From the NCBI GenBank assembly GCA_900751685.1, contig CAADSR010000011.1, positions 1 through 17,212 of the forward strand: 17,212 bases of DNA, read 5' to 3'. Made by a program: the position numbers and the translations under genes. Of this stretch, positions 14,078 to 17,212 are shown piece after piece. How positions within the stretch are numbered: position 1 is the stretch's first letter; every line of letters starts with the position of its first letter. The notes under the pieces were generated by a model that was not told the origin of the DNA, made no database searches, and saw nothing but the letters and a program-made list of their open reading frames with translations. This DNA is from Clostridia bacterium (GTDB taxonomy: Bacteria > Bacillota > Clostridia > UBA1381).

Positions 14078-14995
14078 ATGGATTTTCTAAAAAAACTTTT
14101 TTGGCTTGTTATTATTGTGGTGCTGTGCTGGGGCATTTTTGCAAAATGCTCCTCCTCTGCGGAACGGGAGCTGGCGAACGAAATGTCTTTTGAGCTGGAT
14201 GGCATTTCAGATTTGTCCATCGCTTATGGGGACGGAGAGATCCAGGTCTTTGAACATCAGGGGAGCGGGCTTATCATCAAAGAGTATATGACGGTAAATA
14301 AGCGCCGGTACTATGCGAAAATAAAGGAGGGGGCAGGGGAGCTTCATATCAGTGAAGGGGGGAAGCCATTTTTTAAAGGAGGCTTTTTCCGCTCTGTGGA
14401 GGTGTACTTGCCTGCCGGGTATCATCAAGGCCTGACGCTTACAACAACAAGCAGCACGATTGACTTGTCGGGCGTAAAGCCGGATATATCCATGCTCCGC
14501 ATTGACACAACTTCCGGGACTGTCCGGCTGCCCTTTGTAAAGGCTTCTGACCTATACCTGTCCACCACCAGCGGCATATTGGAGCTGGGGCAAATCAATG
14601 GGGAGAAGATCCGGCTGCAGACCACCAGTGGTAAGACACAGTGCCTTGCATTAAACGGCCATGTTTCTTATGTTACCACCAGCGGTGATTTGAATGTAAC
14701 GGAGGCGGCAGGGGCAGGACAATACCGGGCTGAAAACTCTGGTGTATTAAAGGTTGTTTATAATGAAGTAAAAGGAGACTTATCTTTTTTTAACAAGAAT
14801 GGGAATGTCGATATCACGCTTCCAGCTGAATTGGCCTTCCAATTTGAAGCTAAAACAAAAAATGGCACAATCACCACGCCGTTTAATAAAAGTCTCATAG
14901 GGGAAGCAGGCGGTTTAAAAGGCCCGGTAGGCAATGCTCCCGCTATTACAGTACAAGCGGAAACAAAAAATGGAGATATTGTGGTAAAGAAATAG
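14078..14995 (+). CDS. Membrane-anchored DUF4097 beta-repeat protein
   Basis: This 305-residue protein has an N-terminal membrane segment (about 7-22, LFWLVIIVVLCWGIF) and an extracytoplasmic body. The body is a ladder of roughly 19-residue rungs built on T-T-S-G or K-N-G turns: 122-126, 143-147, 162-166, 181-185, 199-203, 219-222, 239-242, 259-263 and 295-299. This matches the DUF4097/putative adhesin family, predicted to fold as a beta-helix-like stack. Cys24 follows FAK, a poor lipobox, so a transmembrane anchor is more likely than lipidation. The ATG at 14078 follows AAAGGGGG; an upstream in-frame ATG at 14039 lies inside the palindrome without a ribosome site. The function is unknown. 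A surface or envelope-stress role is only suggested by relatives. Confidence 0.82.
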   Translation: MDFLKKLFWLVIIVVLCWGIFAKCSSSAERELANEMSFELDGISDLSIAYGDGEIQVFEHQGSGLIIKEYMTVNKRRYYAKIKEGAGELHISEGGKPFFKGGFFRSVEVYLPAGYHQGLTLTTTSSTIDLSGVKPDISMLRIDTTSGTVRLPFVKASDLYLSTTSGILELGQINGEKIRLQTTSGKTQCLALNGHVSYVTTSGDLNVTEAAGAGQYRAENSGVLKVVYNEVKGDLSFFNKNGNVDITLPAELAFQFEAKTKNGTITTPFNKSLIGEAGGLKGPVGNAPAITVQAETKNGDIVVKK

Positions 14996-15011
14996 TGTGT
15001 CCAGGGAAACG

Positions 15012-15036
15012 GCGGGATGAGGGCATCCCGCGGTTT
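15012..15036 (+). terminator. Possible weak terminator of the DUF4097 gene
   Basis: A perfect 8-bp GC-rich stem, GCGGGATG (15012-15019) with CATCCCGC (15024-15031), has an AGGG loop. Only four T follow (15034-15037 region), after GG. It starts about 16 nt past the stop codon. Read-through is likely. Confidence 0.5.
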
Positions 15037-15134
15037 TCAATTCATGCTCGCGTAGACTGCGACATGAGCCTGCCCATAACATCTAATTGAACGCAAATAT
15101 CATTTTGTATCATCTTTATAAATTTTTACCTATG

Positions 15135-15178
15135 TATCACTATGTAGTGATAATTCTATTAATTAATTGTGCTATAAT
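15135..15178 (+). promoter_or_regulatory. Extended -10 promoter with a palindromic site, upstream of the orphan gene
   Basis: TGCTATAAT (15170-15178) is an extended -10 element with a perfect TATAAT, and no recognisable -35 box precedes it. Instead a perfect palindrome, TATCACTA (15135-15142), TG, TAGTGATA (15145-15152), overlaps the -35 position. Related GTGATAA and TTGATAA half-sites recur at about 15199-15205 and 15243-15249. The remaining stretch from 15037 to 15134 shows nothing recognisable. Confidence 0.5.
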
Positions 15179-15268
15179 GAATATAAAATTGCCATGTGGT
15201 GATAAATCAGAGGGATTTGACCAATGACAAAAATAATATAGGTTGATAATTATAAGGAGGTAGGCAGA

Positions 15269-15571
15269 ATGAAAGATAATAAAAGAAATAAAGAGGTTAT
15301 TCGATTTTTGAAATGGATTCGCAGATATAATGGATGGTGGTATTTGATTTGCAATCCCGGTGATAAACATATGAATCCAGACATGATGAAGCTCCTTATT
15401 ACAAAACTGGCAAAGGAATCGTTTTACGAGATCATTTTTGTTTTACTTATGGTACACCGCAAAGAAGAGTATGTGAAATGCGCTCTTAATTTGCTCTTAT
15501 TGGATTTAATGAAAGATGATTGGAAAAATGAAGAAAATATCATTAAAAGGCTCGTCTGTTATTTTGAGTAG
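15269..15571 (+). CDS. Hypothetical 100-residue protein, family not recognised
   Basis: I do not recognise this protein. It is basic at the N-terminus (MKDNKRNKEVIRFLKWIRRY), then has a Trp/Tyr-rich stretch (NGWWYLICNPG), a hydrophobic helix-like segment (ESFYEIIFVLLMVH) and a leucine-rich amphipathic run (ALNLLLLDLM) before an acidic end. It has no signal peptide and no clear transmembrane helix. A strong AAGGAGG lies 8 nt before the ATG, and an extended -10 promoter with a palindrome lies upstream, which argues for a real gene. The gene and its flanks are visibly more AT-rich than the surrounding core genes, which suggests recent acquisition. It could be a small regulatory, immunity or phage-derived helical protein; nothing in the sequence decides this. 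Confidence 0.65.
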   Translation: MKDNKRNKEVIRFLKWIRRYNGWWYLICNPGDKHMNPDMMKLLITKLAKESFYEIIFVLLMVHRKEEYVKCALNLLLLDLMKDDWKNEENIIKRLVCYFE

Positions 15572-15659
15572 AGCCTAAATCTTATTCAGAAATGTGTTAT
15601 ATTTTAAAAATAGCTATTGATAAAATCAAAGAGGGATTGAATCGGAAAAGAAAAAAGGT

Positions 15660-15688
15660 TTGTAAAATCCGGCATGGTATTATATAAT
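15660..15688 (+). promoter_or_regulatory. SigA promoter of topB
   Basis: TTGTAA (15660-15665) and a perfect TATAAT (15683-15688) are separated by 17 nt. They lie about 30 nt before the topB start, with AGGAGG between. The stretch from 15572 to 15659 is AT-rich and shows no clear terminator for the orphan gene. Confidence 0.7.
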
Positions 15689-15719
15689 AGGAGAAAGAGT
15701 AAATTCTAGGAGGAACATC

Positions 15720-17212
15720 ATGTCGAAAACACTTGTACTGGCAGAAAAACCTTCCGTAGGCCGTGAAATCGCCCGGGTGCTGGGCTGCCGTAAAAATGGG
15801 AACGGCTGCTTGAGCGGCGATAAGTATATCGTGACCTGGGCTTTAGGGCACCTTGTCACATTAGCAGACCCGGAGCACTACGGAAATGAATATAAGACCT
15901 GGTCCTTGGAGACCCTTCCCATGCTTCCGAAAAAAATGGATCTGGAGGTGATCCCCCAGACCTCAAAGCAATATCACGCAGTAAAAACGTTGCTGCGTAG
16001 CAGTGAGGTGTCCAGCATTATTATCGCGACGGACGCGGGCCGGGAGGGAGAGCTGGTAGCACGCTGGATCCTTGAAAAAGCGGGAGTCCGTAAACCGGTC
16101 AAACGGCTTTGGATCTCATCCCAGACCGATAAAGCGATCCGGGATGGGTTTGCCCATTTGCGGGATGGGAAGGAATATCAAAACCTGTACCAATGCGCCC
16201 AGGCCAGGGCCGAAGCGGATTGGCTCGTAGGGCTCAATGTGACCCGTGCGCTGACGTGTAAATTCAATGCCCAGCTTTCCGCGGGGCGGGTACAAACGCC
16301 GACTCTGGCGATGATCGTGGCCCGGGAAAAAGAAATTAAGAGCTTCCGTCCGAAGCCCTATTATACAGTGAATGCGGATTTGGGGAATTTCTTTGTCACT
16401 TACCGGGATGCCAAAAAGCAAACCGCTATTTTTGATAAAGAAAGAGCAGAAGCCATTGTTGCAAATGCAAAGCAGAACGAGTTCCGGGTCGTCCACATCC
16501 AGACAACCGAAAAACAAACGCCCCCACCGATGCTATATGACTTGACAGAATTGCAGCGGGACGCCAATAAAATGTATGGCTTTTCGGCAAAGCAGACCTT
16601 GTCTATCATGCAGAAGCTTTACGAGCAGCATAAGGCGCTGACGTATCCCCGTACAGATTCCCGCTATCTGACCAGTGATATCGTGCCGACATTGACCGAC
16701 CGGTTAAAGGCGGTTTCAATTGGAGACCTTGCGCCATTTGCAAAAGAGGTTATTGCCGGGAAAAAAACGATCGCTAAAGCCTGTATTAACAATGCCAAGG
16801 TCACAGACCACCATGCCATTATTCCCACGGAGCAGTGCATCGACCTGATGCGCCTGGGGAATGAGGAGCGTAGGATCTATTTGCTTGTTGTAAAACGCTT
16901 TCTCGCCTGTTTCTATCCGGCTTACCGGTACAAAAGCATCCGGGCGGAGCTTCTTTGCGGGAAGGATGAATTTACAGCCGTAGGCCGGGAGATCACAGAT
17001 AAAGGCTGGAAACGGGTCTATGGCGGGGTATATGAAGAGGAAGAGGAAAGCTTAGAAGTGGAGCAGGCAATGCCCGTCCTTTCCAGGGGGGAAACGTTCC
17101 GCTGCAAGAATACCCAGCTCAAGGAAGGAAAAACAAAGCCTCCCGCACGCTATACGGAGGCAAGCCTGCTTTCCGCAATGGAGAACCCATCCCGCTTTAT
17201 TGAGGATAAAAA
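15720..17212 (+). CDS. topB: DNA topoisomerase III, C-terminus beyond the window
   Basis: This type IA topoisomerase passes single strands through a transient 5'-phosphotyrosine break and decatenates replication or recombination intermediates. In view are 497 codons, about 70% of a typical Firmicute TopB of about 700 residues. The N-terminal Toprim domain has LVLAEKPSVGREIARVLG and the metal-binding IIIATDAGREGEL; the G in TDAGREGE is usual for Firmicute TopB. The core carries CQARAEADWLVGLNVTRA, the LSAGRVQTPTL motif and the active-site tyrosine Y309 in ALTYPRTDSRYL, followed by TDHHAIIPTE. The ATG at 15720 follows AGGAGG at a short spacing. The gene has its own promoter. No integrative-element genes are seen beside it, so it is probably the chromosomal copy. 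Confidence 0.95.
   Translation, partial: MSKTLVLAEKPSVGREIARVLGCRKNGNGCLSGDKYIVTWALGHLVTLADPEHYGNEYKTWSLETLPMLPKKMDLEVIPQTSKQYHAVKTLLRSSEVSSIIIATDAGREGELVARWILEKAGVRKPVKRLWISSQTDKAIRDGFAHLRDGKEYQNLYQCAQARAEADWLVGLNVTRALTCKFNAQLSAGRVQTPTLAMIVAREKEIKSFRPKPYYTVNADLGNFFVTYRDAKKQTAIFDKERAEAIVANAKQNEFRVVHIQTTEKQTPPPMLYDLTELQRDANKMYGFSAKQTLSIMQKLYEQHKALTYPRTDSRYLTSDIVPTLTDRLKAVSIGDLAPFAKEVIAGKKTIAKACINNAKVTDHHAIIPTEQCIDLMRLGNEERRIYLLVVKRFLACFYPAYRYKSIRAELLCGKDEFTAVGREITDKGWKRVYGGVYEEEEESLEVEQAMPVLSRGETFRCKNTQLKEGKTKPPARYTEASLLSAMENPSRFIEDK

Noticed and set aside
14078..14170. DUF4097 protein as a lipoprotein with Cys24
   Set aside because: The residues before the cysteine (F-A-K) do not fit a lipobox, which needs a small residue at -1. 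The hydrophobic segment is better read as a transmembrane anchor.
15140..15370. 76-residue minus-strand frame opposite the orphan gene
   Set aside because: It lies over the promoter and 5' end of the better supported plus-strand gene and has no clear ribosome site. Its hydrophobic composition is expected of antisense AT-rich DNA.
15720..17212. topB as a marker of an integrative conjugative element
   Set aside because: No relaxase, integrase, conjugation or partition genes and no attachment-site repeats are seen nearby. The Toprim and core motifs fit the common chromosomal Firmicute enzyme.

Overview
The window looks like chromosomal DNA of a Gram-positive Clostridia-type Firmicute, probably near the Lachnospiraceae. 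Supporting signs are strong AGGAGG-type ribosome sites, SigA promoters of TTGACA-N17-TATAAT type, compact stem-loop/T-run terminators, and a gene set typical of that group: AsnA, DegV, archaeal-type phosphoglycerate mutase, AI-2E/YtvI-like permease, a GH3 lipoprotein and a Firmicute-type TopB. The assignment rests on gene content only. All coordinates and motif positions were read by hand.

Layout. From 1 to 1207 (minus) is the N-terminal two thirds of the translation GTPase TypA/BipA, running off the left edge. It is divergent from argS (1427-3124, plus), with a promoter for each in the gap. argS ends in a long terminator. Next comes asnA (3351-4358, plus), whose consensus promoter is followed within about 10 nt by an intrinsic-terminator hairpin, which looks like an attenuator. 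A bidirectional terminator separates asnA from a convergent GH3 lipoprotein gene (4515-5585, minus).

From 5869 to 13261 (plus) lies a tight seven-gene operon: DUF362 iron-sulfur protein, trmL (TTG start), GNAT acetyltransferase, DegV protein, ApgM-like phosphoglycerate mutase/proposed homoserine kinase, AI-2E family permease and metG. Gaps are 11-16 nt, with one 4-nt overlap. One promoter lies before it and a strong bidirectional terminator after it. Its themes are translation (TrmL, MetRS), central or amino-acid metabolism and lipid/redox accessory proteins.

From 13.3 to 15.6 kb is a more accessory, partly AT-rich stretch. It holds a convergent nitroreductase (13309-13899, minus), a membrane-anchored DUF4097 repeat protein (14078-14995, plus) behind a promoter overlapped by a perfect 17-bp inverted repeat, and an unrecognised 100-residue orphan gene (15269-15571, plus) with its own palindromic site. 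The window ends inside topB (from 15720, plus). No CRISPR array, tRNA, rRNA or insertion sequence was seen. The best candidates for undescribed biology are regulatory: the asnA leader, the palindromic operators and the orphan gene.
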